From Cordilura impudica (Eukaryota; Arthropoda; Insecta; Diptera; Scathophagidae): a stretch of DNA of 64,000 nt. Below the pieces are notes generated by a model, which saw only the letters and a list, made by a program, of their open reading frames with translations, was not told the DNA's origin and did not search any database. Location: positions 163,259,803 through 163,323,802 of the forward strand of contig OY821519.1 in NCBI GenBank assembly GCA_963682025.1. Reading direction: 5' to 3'. This document shows positions 20,015 through 30,203 of the stretch, piece by piece (positions within the stretch are counted from its first letter, which is position 1; the number at the start of each line of letters is the position of its first letter). A program made the translations under genes and the position numbers.

Positions 20015-21742
20015 TTAATACGCTTTCCTGTATTTAGCTTGACGTGAATGTTCCGATGGGTCAAGGTTTCTGTACAAGCCCCATACGTATTCAGCAAGCA
20101 TTACACTTTGGGATTTCCCTTTGAATCTTTCTTCCAATACCTTCATATCCTGATGGAACCTTTCACCGTGTTCATCTGAAACCGCTCCAAGGTTTTCTTT
20201 AAAAAAATTGAGATGAGAGTGCAGAAAATGCAGCTTTAGTGACATCTTAACGCCAATATTGTTAAAACCGATTAGCATGCTTTCAATATTTTCTGCATAG
20301 TTTTGTGCTTTTGAGTTTCCAAGGAATTCTGATATAACCAGCTGCATAAAGTCAAATTCTGTCTTTTGCATATCCGACAGATGACCATAAAATTCTTCAT
20401 CTTGTAATAATTTTCTTATATCGGGTCCAACGAGCATTCCTAGAAAAGGTAATTTACATTGAATGAAATATATTATTTCTTAAAACCGTATGTTACCTTC
20501 TTTTAATTTTGCTGCAGATAATCTGGGGAAAATTGTTTGAATGCGTTTGAAAGCATTTCCTTGTGTATTTAAGCTTTTAATAAAATTTTTCACCACGCCC
20601 AACTTAATATGCAGCGGTGGAAGTATGACCTTATCTTTTGGGACAAGGGATTCATGGATTACATTTAAGTCACCAATAATATTTTCTTTACGTTCTTCGA
20701 AATATTTAATATGATAATGGCTGCTGGTAGCACGTGAATCCCATTTACAAAGAAAGCACATATATTTTGTGTATCCTGTTTGCATTCCAGTCAATATTGC
20801 AATCATTTTGAAGTCTGCGCATACTTCCCATTTATATTTATAGTATTCAATTTTATTTAAGAGATTTGAAATATTTGCGTATGTTTCCTCCTTTTTTGTG
20901 GAATACGCAACCGGTATTGATGGATGCTGATTTCCATTGTGCAGTAAAACTGCTTTTAAGCTGTGTTTTGAACTATCTATAAATAGTCGCCAAGCGGAAG
21001 AGTCCAGTGGAAGCTTTAGATATTTTAGAACCTCTTCAATACTGCAACAGTATACAAGTTCTTCTGATTTTTTAAAATAACTTTCCAGATCGGCGTGTCT
21101 TTTTCTTGGAAATGTAACTTTTACATCGGCTTTTATCAAATTCCTCTTTTGCAATCTGGAACATAATATTTCAGCTTTCTCTTTTGTTAGTCCTAAATCT
21201 CTTACAAGATCTTCAAAATAAGCTTGGTCTACCAAATTAGGGCATATGTTTAAACCATCAAGAGGCAAGTAACTTATATCTGATATGTTTTCAACCGCCG
21301 CTGTTATTTCTGTATTGGCGACTGTCATATTGGCCGAAAATGTATGTGTAGGCGGTTGAGGCACCAGAACACCTTCACAGCGCACTTCTGGTAAAATGAC
21401 ATTATTTGATGTCATTGTCGCGTAGTGCCTTTGGCTTCTACCAAATTTGTAATTTACGCAGAAATAGCATGTATCTGATTTGTGATCTTCAGGTTCAATC
21501 CATGTAATAGGCGCAGAAAATGGCAGCGCCTTAGTACCGCCTTTGTACCAGGTCAAAAGACTACTTTCGCAAGTAGTACATACGGTTTTTGGTATCCAAG
21601 CTTCAGATAAAAATCGTATTCCAAAGAAAAGAAAATATGGTTCTTCAATTGTAGGCAATATCTTTCTTCTGCTTTGATGGTGCGTAAAATGTCCACAAAT
21701 AAAAGAAAACCAATCTCTTAATTTGCAAACAGAATCCGCCAT
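20015..21742 (-). CDS. Intact two-exon transposase, 556 residues, superfamily not assigned
   Basis: Exon 1 is 21742-20497, the intron 20496-20440 (57 bases, GTAACA donor, CTTTTCTAG acceptor), exon 2 20439-20015. The joined length is an exact multiple of three and the splice falls inside a conserved block (AKLKEG then MLVGPDIRKL). The N-terminus has Cys pairs (CTTC, CYFC). The middle has LFIDSSKHSLKAVLLHNG, then MCFLCKWDSRA, then LPPLHIKLGVVKNF. The end has ERFHQDM. I know this as a widespread family of arthropod hypothetical proteins; conserved Asp residues in those blocks could form an RNase H-like active site (inference). No stops or frameshifts, so it may be recently active. Confidence 0.8.
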
Positions 21743-21989
21743 GCTTATTTAAGCTTTAATTTTTCTTTTTTTATATTAATTTTAGTAAAAATCACACCCG
21801 ATATGTACTGCTTAGTAGCTCAATTATGCTTGAATTTTTTCTTTTATTTTTTATTATTAATTTTAATAAATATCACACCCGATTTGTAAGTCACAGCTGA
21901 CTAGACGCGAGAACTCAGTGTTTTGCCCGGCCGAACTTGACGCCGTTTTTACCTGTTTTGTATATGTTGGTGTATAATTTTACTAATTA

Positions 21990-22242
21990 AGCATAAAGAG
22001 CTTTATTTACAACAATGGTGTCTTTGGTGACCCCCACTGAAATTTTTCGGCAAACATTTTCGTAGAATATTTTAATCCTTAAATGTCCTTTTTTAAAGGA
22101 TATTTTTTGATTTTCTCGAAAAAAGGGTCAAATTGACCCATAAAGAGACCAGTTAGAGGGTTAAGATCTTCCACAAAAATAATCCTCATACAATTCCACA
22201 ATACAACTCTGACCATAAGAATTCTCTCAGACATTAACTTAC
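21990..22242 (-). repeat. Right inverted repeat of the TTAA transposon
   Basis: Reverse complement of 19601-19853. It lies about 250 bases upstream of the transposase ATG, so it probably contains the promoter (inference). Confidence 0.85.
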
Positions 22243-22610
22243 AGCATTTTTTTCATAAAGTATAATGCTCCCTTCGACCAAAAAATGAAAACTTTGACCC
22301 ACTGTAAAAAATACTCAGACGTGCTGGACCATAAGTTTGTTCTACCAAAATGATCTACTCAACATACCCTTTCAGAATTATAGGGTCGCTATTCTGTTCC
22401 AAAAATGCTGTTGGACAGTGTAATCTTACCAAGAAACTTCACAGAAGCTAGTATGAAAAAATTTAACTGTTGAAAATGTAACTTTAACTTCAACAAAGAA
22501 ATGATTGCTGTCTTACATTCGCTGAACTTATTTAAAATAAGATTTTTTTAATTCAGTGATACACAGTAGGCATTAAATAATATTAATATTTCCTAATATA
22601 TTAAGCGTTT
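22243..22610. other. Interval without recognisable feature
   Basis: AT-rich sequence between the TTAA transposon and the DINE-like repeat. No gene or repeat structure that I can support. Confidence 0.4.
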
Positions 22611-23396
22611 TTATACCCTATACCACTATGTGGTTTGGGTATAATGACTTTGTGCTGCTGTTTGTAACAACCAAAAATATTTGACCTAGACCCATATTTA
22701 ATTATACCGATCGAATCAGAATAACTTTCTGAGTTGATTTAACAATGTCCGTCCGTCCGTCCGTCCGTCCGTCTGTGTGTCCATGTAAAGCTTGTAATCA
22801 AACTGCAGGTCGCAAATATTAATATATTTTGATGAAATTTGGTATATAAGCTTTTATCGGCCATGGGATGAACGCTATTGAAATTGGTGAGAATCGGTCC
22901 ATGTTCAGACCTAGCCCCCATACAAATTACCCATATGAAATCGACATAAATTGCCATAAGATCCAAATTGTCATATAGATCTTACTCAAATTGGGTTTGT
23001 ATGCGTTCATTACATCCGCTAATGAGTAGTCCAAAAATGATGCCTTTGACCCCATATAGAGCTGCTTCCCGATCTTCACTTAAATCTATTAAAAAACAAA
23101 AATATTGCACTGATTCTTCTCAAATTTTGTTTGTACATATTTTTGCAAAATACAAGAGACTTTACCAAACATGATCAGGATCGGTCCATTTTTGGACCTA
23201 GTCCCTTTATAGATATAGCATCCGATATGAACTTTTTCATATCTGCAGCCAAAAAAATTAATAAAAATCCCACTCAAATTTGGTTTTTGCTTATTTTCAA
23301 TGTCCAGTTAGTTGGGCCTAAGAGATAGGGTTTCTAAACGCATGGTATAGGGTATCGTATAGTCGGTCTAGACCGACTATAATTTTCTTACTTGTT
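22611..23396 (+). mobile_element. DINE-1-like non-autonomous Helitron repeat with GTCC microsatellite
   Basis: Starts TATACCCTATACCAC, carries a (GTCC)n run at about 22746-22773, and ends with GTATAGGGTATCGTATAGTC, the 18-base palindrome AGTCGGTCTAGACCGACT and TTACTTGTTT. This layout is the one known from fly DINE-1/INE-1 families. A reversed partial copy lies at 47238-47705, and a 5' fragment abuts the left end of the TTAA transposon (19570-19602). Confidence 0.75.
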
Positions 23397-23623
23397 TAAA
23401 TAGTTTTTTTTAGCGTTGAAATGGAATTACTATAATAATTATAAAATTGCAAATAGGAAGAAGTTATTTTTGTTATCGGACTGGAGAAAAATTATTTTTA
23501 CATACATAATATCATCCTCGGGTGCGATCGACATTTAATTATTATACGATCGACCGGTCTATCGCGGTCAATCTTATGGGTACCACTATCACTTTTCTTA
23601 CGGAATACTCCGTGAAATTTAGT
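23397..23623. other. Spacer between two DINE-like repeats
   Basis: No supportable feature. Confidence 0.4.
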
Positions 23624-23906
23624 TTTATACCCTCCACACCAATGTGCAGAGGGTATAAATCAGTTTATCACTCCGTTTGCAACGCACCGAAAAATGAATT
23701 TGCGACCCCATAAAGTATATATATTATTGATCCTTATAATAACTCGAGTCGCTATAGCGATGTTCGTCTGTCTGTTAAAATTACGCTCATTTACAAAATA
23801 AACCATTTGCCTGGGTAAAGATATTATAATATTGTTTGTCATTATTTCCAGCAGGTTGCTATTTATTTTTGTCCTATTTTCCCTTTTAAAATAATTAAAC
23901 ATTAAA
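23624..23906 (+). mobile_element. Second DINE-1-like repeat, different subfamily
   Basis: Starts TATACCCTCCACACC, forms a short hairpin with GCAGAGGGTATA, then has AAAGTATATATATT, TGATCCTTATA and GTTCGTCTGTCTG. This is the classic 5' part of fly INE-1-type Helitrons. The 3' end is not evident. Confidence 0.65.
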
Positions 23907-23908
23907 AT

Positions 23909-23978
23909 TATGGCAATACGATGTGCGGCAGGTAGGATTAGGCATATAGTAATGTTATGATGACTGCAGAGGTCGCCA
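23909..23978 (-). promoter_or_regulatory. Primer-binding site and leader copy below the element C LTR
   Basis: About 70 bases nearly identical to 34919-34989, the primer-site leader of element C. On the minus strand it starts TGGCGACCTCTGCAG, two bases after the LTR end. Its presence after an LTR means this LTR also acts, or once acted, as the 5' LTR of a second tandem element, now cut off at about 23909. Confidence 0.75.
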
Positions 23979-23980
23979 TA

Positions 23981-24833
23981 TGTTGGTATGTGTAATCGTC
24001 ATACAGTAAGTGTGATCAACACATATAGTAATTGTAGAGTGTAGAAATGGTAGGGTGGTCGATGGCTAGGACTGGTAAGAACCGGACCAGTCTTAGGAGG
24101 AATTTTGTCAAGTGCTTTCCTCAAAGCAGTGCTCGTGTGCACACTAGATGCACTTTTTTAAATATATATCAATTTGTTTTGCATTTAGGCAGAATGTGCC
24201 AGAGCTTATGCTCGTTGGCAGATTATGCCAGTAAAACAACTCCATTTTTGTTGAATCGATTTCAGTGTCATCCACGACGAGACCAAAATTATGATTGTTT
24301 TTATTTTATAAAAATTTGGCTTTATATATGATAGTAGGTCCTTAATTTTTACTTAAAATAGTTATAGCTGTCTCTATTCTATTGATACATACATACGATT
24401 ATACCGTTTCTTTCGTATTGATTTTTGAAGGTAGAGTTAAGCCCTACCAATACGTTCAAAAATCAATTCATATTTTTTTCTCAAAATTGAGTGACATTCC
24501 ATTTGAGCATTAGTCAATAACATTCTTCAACTTGGTTGAAGTTCATTAGCATAAATTTGTCACTTCGCTTCAAGTGGGGTTCAATTTCACTAAGCGATAC
24601 TCTAATTTATTGCAATATGACCCTTCACTTGGGGTTAGTGTATTTTTTGGTATGTATGGTATGTATAGATATGAATGCATGTGTACTTAAAGAATTTATG
24701 AATGTAAACAAATAGTGATTATAAATGTAAACAAATAAACACGTACATTCACTTAAAATAAATAAATTTAAAAATAAAAACAAATGAGTGTACTTTCATA
24801 CATATATCATTATGTGTGTGTTACATCATTACA
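23981..24833 (-). repeat. Full-length LTR of family C (3' LTR of element C)
   Basis: On the minus strand it runs from TGTAATGATG (24833) to CCAACA (23981), 853 bases, ending two bases before a primer site. Its first 383 bases (24833-24451) match 35383-34997 at about 97 percent by eye. The remaining 470 bases are absent from the 5' LTR. A purine-rich tract (AAGGGTATGGG) lies directly upstream of its start, as expected for a polypurine tract. Confidence 0.75.
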
Positions 24834-25292
24834 CCCATACCCTTATGATGAAATTTATGGGTTTTTAAAATCTATGAATTTCATTCGCTAAGAATAGTTC
24901 TCTTTTGTTTTTGTTTTTCTTAAAATTAGGGGTTATTTCAAATTCTGTTTTTGTGTTTTTCTTAAAATTAGTGGTCCTTACAAAAAATCTTTTTTGTTTT
25001 AATAATATTCTATACAATATATTGAGTAATTTCTATATTAATAATATATGTAATTTACTATGTGATTATGTGTGTAGTGATTAATAATTTCTACAATTTT
25101 TATAATGGTTTCTTATATTTCTTAATTCTATTACAAATTTGTAGTTCTTATGTTAAATACAATATCTATTTCCTCTTATTAATATCTTGAAAATTTCATG
25201 TACTTTTATATAATTTTAAGGTACTGTTATGATATGTTTTTATGTTTCCTTTTACATCTAAGATTGAATTTTCATTTTCAGTATTTATAATT
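24834..25292 (-). other. 3' untranslated region of element C
   Basis: AT-rich, ending in the purine tract that abuts the 3' LTR. It contains a short direct repeat (GTTTTTGTTTTTCTTAAAATTA and a similar copy about 60 bases on). No ORF. Confidence 0.5.
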
Positions 25293-25979
25293 TCATATGG
25301 ACCATGAGTAGGACAAGTATTTTTTTTTCCTATTCTCATATTTTACAAACACTAAATCTCCTATCTTAAAGTTGCTAACATTAGTATAACTATCGTATTG
25401 TATTTTTCTTTTCTCTTTTGCTACTTTAATTAATTTTTTAGCTCTATCTAATGCTGATGCTATTCTAGCTTTGAACTCATTTGCATAATTTTCTAGATTA
25501 TAAATTGGTTTGTTATCTGTAATTTTGTCTGTGGGTAATCTCGCTAATTTTCCAAATACTAACTCAAAAGGTGTGTACCCTGTATCTACGTGTGGAGTTG
25601 TGTTATATGCAAGTGTGTAATATTGAATCCAAGCTTCCCATTCTTCATTTTCTGTGAAGTTCAATAGGTATTCGTTTAGAACTCTATGATTCCTTTCTAA
25701 AGAACCTATTGTTTGATGGTGATAGGGAGTGGAAAATTTTTGTTCTATTCTTAACATATCGCATATTTCCTTTAGTAATTGGTTAGCAAATTCTGTACCT
25801 CTGTCAGATTTCAAGATCTTAAAAGTACCATATTTATGTATGCATTGTTCTACTAAAACTTGAGCAATCCTCCTAGCTTCCTTTGTTTCCATAGGATAGG
25901 CTATAACATATTTGCTTAAATCGCATTGCAGCGTGAGAATATATCTATAATTATTGGATAACCTAAGTGGACCTATCAT
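25293..25979 (-). CDS. Integrase catalytic core and C-terminal part of element C
   Basis: 228 residues. The catalytic triad is complete: Asp in TLQCDLSKY, Asp in LKSDRGTEF and Glu in SLERNHR, all in rve-type context. The C-terminal part has FELVFGKLARLP, a helical stretch and the FKIGDLVFVK segment of the SH3-like domain. The frame is lost at a T9 run (25320-25328), just before the expected GP(Y/F)-type end. In the family this enzyme inserts the cDNA. The upstream HHCC domain is in the neighbouring segment in another frame. Confidence 0.85.
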   Translation of the reverse strand: MIGPLRLSNNYRYILTLQCDLSKYVIAYPMETKEARRIAQVLVEQCIHKYGTFKILKSDRGTEFANQLLKEICDMLRIEQKFSTPYHHQTIGSLERNHRVLNEYLLNFTENEEWEAWIQYYTLAYNTTPHVDTGYTPFELVFGKLARLPTDKITDNKPIYNLENYANEFKARIASALDRAKKLIKVAKEKRKIQYDSYTNVSNFKIGDLVFVKYENRKKKYLSYSWSI

Positions 25980-25990
25980 ATCGATAGAAA

Positions 25991-26794
25991 TTATTTCAAA
26001 AGTATTATCTGGCGTGTCATTTTTTCTTTTATGTTTCTATACTGCTTATTCTTTAAGCATGAATCACAATTATTAATGTATTTCTTAACCATCTTGTTCA
26101 TGTTTTTCCATATGTATCTTTGTTTTAATCTTAATATGGTTTTTCTGATTCCTTGATGTCCTCCAATTGGACGATCATGATATTCTTTAATTAAATTTAA
26201 TTGTACTTCTTTATCTACTATTCTTTGCAAAGGCTTATATAAAATAATATTCAAATAAAGATTCCTTAATCTTTTCAACATTTTATTATAAATAGACGTG
26301 TAGGTTTCCTTAAACCTTTTCATTGACACGTATTCAAATATTTCATTATCTACTGATAATGCGGGATCTCGTATCCGATTTTTATTCATGTAAGTAATTA
26401 ATTTCTCCATAATCATGTCTAGACATGTAGGATTATCGTTAAAACCTATGATAAAATCATCTTGAACTTTATTAATTTGACCGAATTCTAACTTCATAGA
26501 AAACATCATTTTGTGCACATTGTTGACATCTGAAATGGACGTACATTCCCATATATGAATATCTGTGGTACTGTCTCTATTTCCAGGAATTAAATTTTGC
26601 CTTGCTTGCATACTTCTTGTGATGGGTAGTAATTTCTTGGTAACTGCCTCTTCATCACATGTGGGAATCATTGTTTTTAAAATATCAGAATTAATTTGAA
26701 TTCTTGATAAGGCATCTGAATTAGTGTTCATGCTGCCCTTTTTGTAAACTATGTCAAAATCGTAATCACATAAATCTAATCTTATTCTTGTCAA
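25991..26794 (-). pseudogene. pol linker and integrase HHCC zinc domain of element C
   Basis: 267 residues. The N-terminal part, LCDYDFDIVYKKG and NTNSDALSRIQ, is the post-RNase H linker shared with A and B. The C-terminal part, EYHDRPIGGHQG and NNCDSCLKNK, is the His-His-Cys-Cys zinc domain. It ends with a frame break just before the integrase core at 25979. Confidence 0.85.
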
Positions 26795-27477
26795 TTTAGA
26801 AGATGGGTTTTTATGTGAAAATAACGAAACGAGTGGTCTATGATCTGTTGCTACTGTAAATTTTCTACCGTACAGGTATGGTCTGAAAAAGTTTATGGAC
26901 CAGTGAATAGCTAGTAGTTCTTTTTCTATTACGGATTTTTTAAATCATGTTTTTGAAATGATTTACTTGCGTATGATATTGGTAAATCGTTACCATTGTT
27001 ATCTTGTGAAAGTACAGCACCTAATGCATAGTTTGATGCATCGTGGTAAGTACGAATGTCTTTGTAAAATCTGGATATTGCAAAACAGGTGGTCTAATTA
27101 ACTTTAGTTTTAGAATTTCAAATGATTTTTGGCATTCGTCGGACCAAATGAATATTTGACCTTTCTTTAACAGATTATTCAAACATTTAGTTAAATCTGC
27201 AAAGTGAGGTATAAATCTTCTATAGTAGTTACAAAATGCTACAAATCGTCGAACTTCATCCGCATCTTTTGGTACGGGATAATTTCCAATTGCCTTATGT
27301 TTTGCAGGATCGGTTTTTATGCCATCTTTGGTTATTAAGTGTCCCAAATAAACGACTTCAGATTTTAAAAATACACACTTGCGTTTTGTTTTAGATTATA
27401 TTTTCTTAATCTTTCAAAAACATTACTTAGGTCCTCATTATGATGTTTTAAACTACATCCAAAAATAATGATGTCAT
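26795..27477 (-). pseudogene. RT thumb and RNase H of element C, broken frames
   Basis: The open piece 27347-27021 has GHLITKDGIKTDPAK and RRFVAFCNYYRRF, then a frame break near 27050 in the first RNase H motif (FVLTT). The rest of RNase H reads in another frame up to VATDHRPLVSLF-like residues near 26830. A stop also separates it from the RT palm. Confidence 0.8.
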
Positions 27478-28584
27478 CTACGTAAAAAAAGCTTTGCTTT
27501 CTAAACCTGAGAGTGCGATAGTTAACATTCGCTGGAAACTATTCGATGAAATTTTCAATCCAAAAGGTAATCTTTTAAATTGATAGTGACCATCTGATGT
27601 TGAAAATGCAGTATGATGTCTAGAATTTTCATCCAACATTATCTGATGAAAAGAGCTAGTCATATCTAAGGTTGAAAAATATTTCGCTCTACCCAGTTTG
27701 TCTAGTACATCTTCTAATTTTGTCAATGGAAACTTATCATTTACTAATTTTTTGTTGAGTTGTCTAAAATCAACTACAAGTCGCCATTTCTTTTTATCTT
27801 CATCGTACTTCTTTGGAACAACGAGCAATGGTGAGTTGTAGGCACTAGTTGAATTTTCTATTATATCGTCATCAAACAGTTTTTTAACCTGTTGCTTAAT
27901 TTCCTCTATCTGTGTCTGTGGCAAACGATAATTTTTTATATACACAGGTATTTTATCTGATACAGGCAAATGTTGAGTATAAAAATTATTAGCTGATAGT
28001 TTGTCTCCTTCGAAATGAAAAATGTCAGAATATTCTTCAATTATTTCATTTAGAGAATTTTTAGCATAATTATCAATACTATCAATATTTAATGTGTCTA
28101 ATAATTTCTCAAATTGTTTTCTATCTGTACTAGTAAAATTCCGTTTATTTCCAGTTACACAAATATAATTAGAAATTGGTTCAACGTTGAATTCAATATT
28201 CCTAAGTTTTACATCTCTATCAGTTGTATTAAGTATTTTTACGTGAGCAATTCCCTCCTTTGGAATGATGCAATTACTTAGAAATACTCCTTCTTCTAAT
28301 TGTCTGTTTAGAACCAAACTGTCTTCCGTTAAATTTACGTTAATTTGATGCATGACTTCGCTACGTTTGGGTATTGTTATGAAATAATCTCTTGAGATTT
28401 TTGATTTCATAGTGTATTCTTCATTCTTAACAACAAAAGTTATAGTAAAAGTTTCATAGTCTATTTTAGCTAATAGTTTGTTTAAAATATCGCGACCTAT
28501 TATTCCATCTGTTCTAATTGGAAAATCGTCTTCTATTATTTGGAATTTGTGTGAAATACTTTTATTAAATATGCTAAAATGCAT
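27478..28584 (-). CDS. Protease C-terminus, linker and RT palm of element C
   Basis: 368 residues. It opens with the second protease hallmark RTDGIIGRDIL, then a linker, then RT motifs: NYRLPQTQ, RLVVDFRQL, FSTLDMTSSFHQIM with the catalytic Asp, and RLPFGLKISSNSF. The frame is lost at the A7 run 27484-27490, just before the YVDD-type motif, which reads in another frame. The N-terminal half of the protease is 4 kb away, on the other side of the nested transposon (32662-32874). Confidence 0.85.
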   Translation of the reverse strand: MHFSIFNKSISHKFQIIEDDFPIRTDGIIGRDILNKLLAKIDYETFTITFVVKNEEYTMKSKISRDYFITIPKRSEVMHQINVNLTEDSLVLNRQLEEGVFLSNCIIPKEGIAHVKILNTTDRDVKLRNIEFNVEPISNYICVTGNKRNFTSTDRKQFEKLLDTLNIDSIDNYAKNSLNEIIEEYSDIFHFEGDKLSANNFYTQHLPVSDKIPVYIKNYRLPQTQIEEIKQQVKKLFDDDIIENSTSAYNSPLLVVPKKYDEDKKKWRLVVDFRQLNKKLVNDKFPLTKLEDVLDKLGRAKYFSTLDMTSSFHQIMLDENSRHHTAFSTSDGHYQFKRLPFGLKISSNSFQRMLTIALSGLESKAFFT

Positions 28585-28600
28585 ATCAAGTGTACCTAAC

Positions 28601-29949
28601 CACAGTGGTTCAAAACCAAAAAAAAAGTGGTAATAAGTCTGGAACTTCTAAACTATTGGGTGGATTGGAATAGTATATTCTAGGCGATTGTAGTCAATGA
28701 TATAGGCATTCAAAATATTTATTTTTGAGATACCCTGTTGTAACATAACACAGGGTGAGCTACAGGGTGCCAAAGTCGACCACCTCGAGGTGGAAAATGC
28801 TTTCAAAGCTTGTAACTTTTATAAATATGAAGTGATTTTTACGTTTTTTAAATTTTTCCAATAAGCATTAAATTATTAACAAAAACATGCTTATACTACC
28901 TAATTATAGCTTATGGTTTGAAAAATATTTGATTTTAAAAATCAACATTTGAACTTTTCACCAAATTCTTTCTTGGTTTTTCGCAAATAACATTTTTATT
29001 AAAATAGATAAAAAAAAATCTAAAAATATGTGGCGATAGCCAGTACTTTTTAAAAAAATACGTTGAAGTATTTTTTGAATTATTTCAAACCGTTTAGTGA
29101 GCACAAAATCTTAAAGTTGACTTTTTGAATCAGGTTCTAAAAATTGCAAATTTTTGCAAAAAAATACCCTTCATTCTTTCACTTTTTTCTCACAACCTTG
29201 GTAAAACATGTATATATTTTTCTACATATTTTAAAAGAATATGCTTCAAGAATGGTTGTAAGCGAAATTTTTAATATTTTTGGACATGCACCCTACGTCC
29301 AGCATTGGACGAAATTGGGCAATTTTTAAAAAAAAAAATTAAGTTTTAAAAGTTAATACAAAAATATCCGCTCGATTTCTTCAAATATTTCACCGTAGTA
29401 TTAAAGCTCCAAATATTTTTATTTATTTGCCGCAATAAAATTCACCGCCATTACATAACCGTGGTCAGGAGGGCTTAAATGGTGAAAATAGTCAAATTTT
29501 CATACGAATTTTTTTTGTTAACATAAAAACATATTAAGATTAGTTATTTTTATATTTTGTTTATTGATTCAGAACGGCATTTAAATTATCTAAAACACTT
29601 CAAAAAATCATTTTGATAACGTTAATAGTTTTTGAGATATTTATATTCAAATTTCAGAAAAAAATATAGAAAAACTATGGTTTTTCGTTTTATTTGGTTT
29701 TTTTTGGTAAAGTGTTCCCAAAATTTGAATTTTACTTATTATTATATATATTGTTAAAGAAGACATATTTATCTATTCAACGATATATAACATGTCTATC
29801 AAATATATTGCAACATACTCCACAGGCAAAAATTTAGCTATTTCTCTATTTGTTCATATAAATGGTCATTTACATAGTGAATGACATATTTTTTTTATTG
29901 TTTTTTGGTAAAGGGTTGCATACGTTTTTATTACTTCAAATAATTTTAT
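28601..29949 (+). repeat. Left arm of the Transib-like element
   Basis: Inverted copy of 31293-32661, roughly 95 percent or more identical by eye with small indels in A/T runs. It begins CACAGTGGTTCAAAACC. It lies downstream of the coding exon and so holds its original 3' flank. Confidence 0.85.
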
Positions 29950-30203
29950 ATATCTTTTCAAAGAAGGTATAATTATAAGTTAATGGTGTATGAAATATTT
30001 ACCTAATGAGTTTCAACTGATCATAAAATTGCCCGAAACTCTGATGCTGATTTTATAAAAAAAAAAAAAAAAACAGGTAAAAAGCCAATGCCTAAGATAT
30101 TTTCATTATTAAATAACAAATATAACTAATTTTTTTTTAATGAGTATTTGTTTATTTGTTTTATAATAGGCTTAAAATTACATAACAATTGTCTGCTTTT
30201 TTA
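29950..30203. other. Unique interval between left arm and the RAG1-like exon
   Basis: About 250 bases, AT-rich, with a 16-base A run near 30057. Probably 3' untranslated sequence of the transposase. No ORF. Confidence 0.5.

Larger units (their letters stand above)
19601..22242 (-). mobile_element. DNA transposon with TTAA-flanked CCC ends inside a perfect palindrome
   Basis: Inner ends read CCCTCTAACTGG in inverted orientation, each abutting TTAA (19679-19682 and 22161-22164). The inverted match continues 78 bases outward on both sides (19601-19678 and 22165-22242) and inward to about 19853 and 21990. It carries one intact spliced transposase gene on the minus strand. TTAA target choice is known for piggyBac and Kolobok. 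I do not recognise the transposase as piggyBac, so the superfamily is left open. Confidence 0.85.

Noticed and set aside
19601..22242. piggyBac assignment for the TTAA transposon
   Set aside because: TTAA and CCC ends fit, but the protein lacks the piggyBac DDD core as I know it, so I left it unassigned.
24047..24331. A 94-residue plus-strand frame
   Set aside because: It lies wholly inside the C LTR and resembles no protein known to me.
24451..24833. A 383-bp LTR as the complete LTR of element C
   Set aside because: The lower copy continues 470 bases to a CA end followed by a primer site, so 383 bp is only the part left in the upper, deleted copy.
28601..28640. A full 12- or 23-spacer recombination signal with nonamer
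   Set aside because: Only the heptamer matches. The A-rich, CC-containing stretch nearby has the wrong spacing and only partial nonamer similarity.
29144..29329. Frames repeated in both arms of the Transib-like element (also 31909-32118)
   Set aside because: They mirror each other because the arms are inverted copies; composition is Lys/Phe-rich low complexity and no transposase motif is present.
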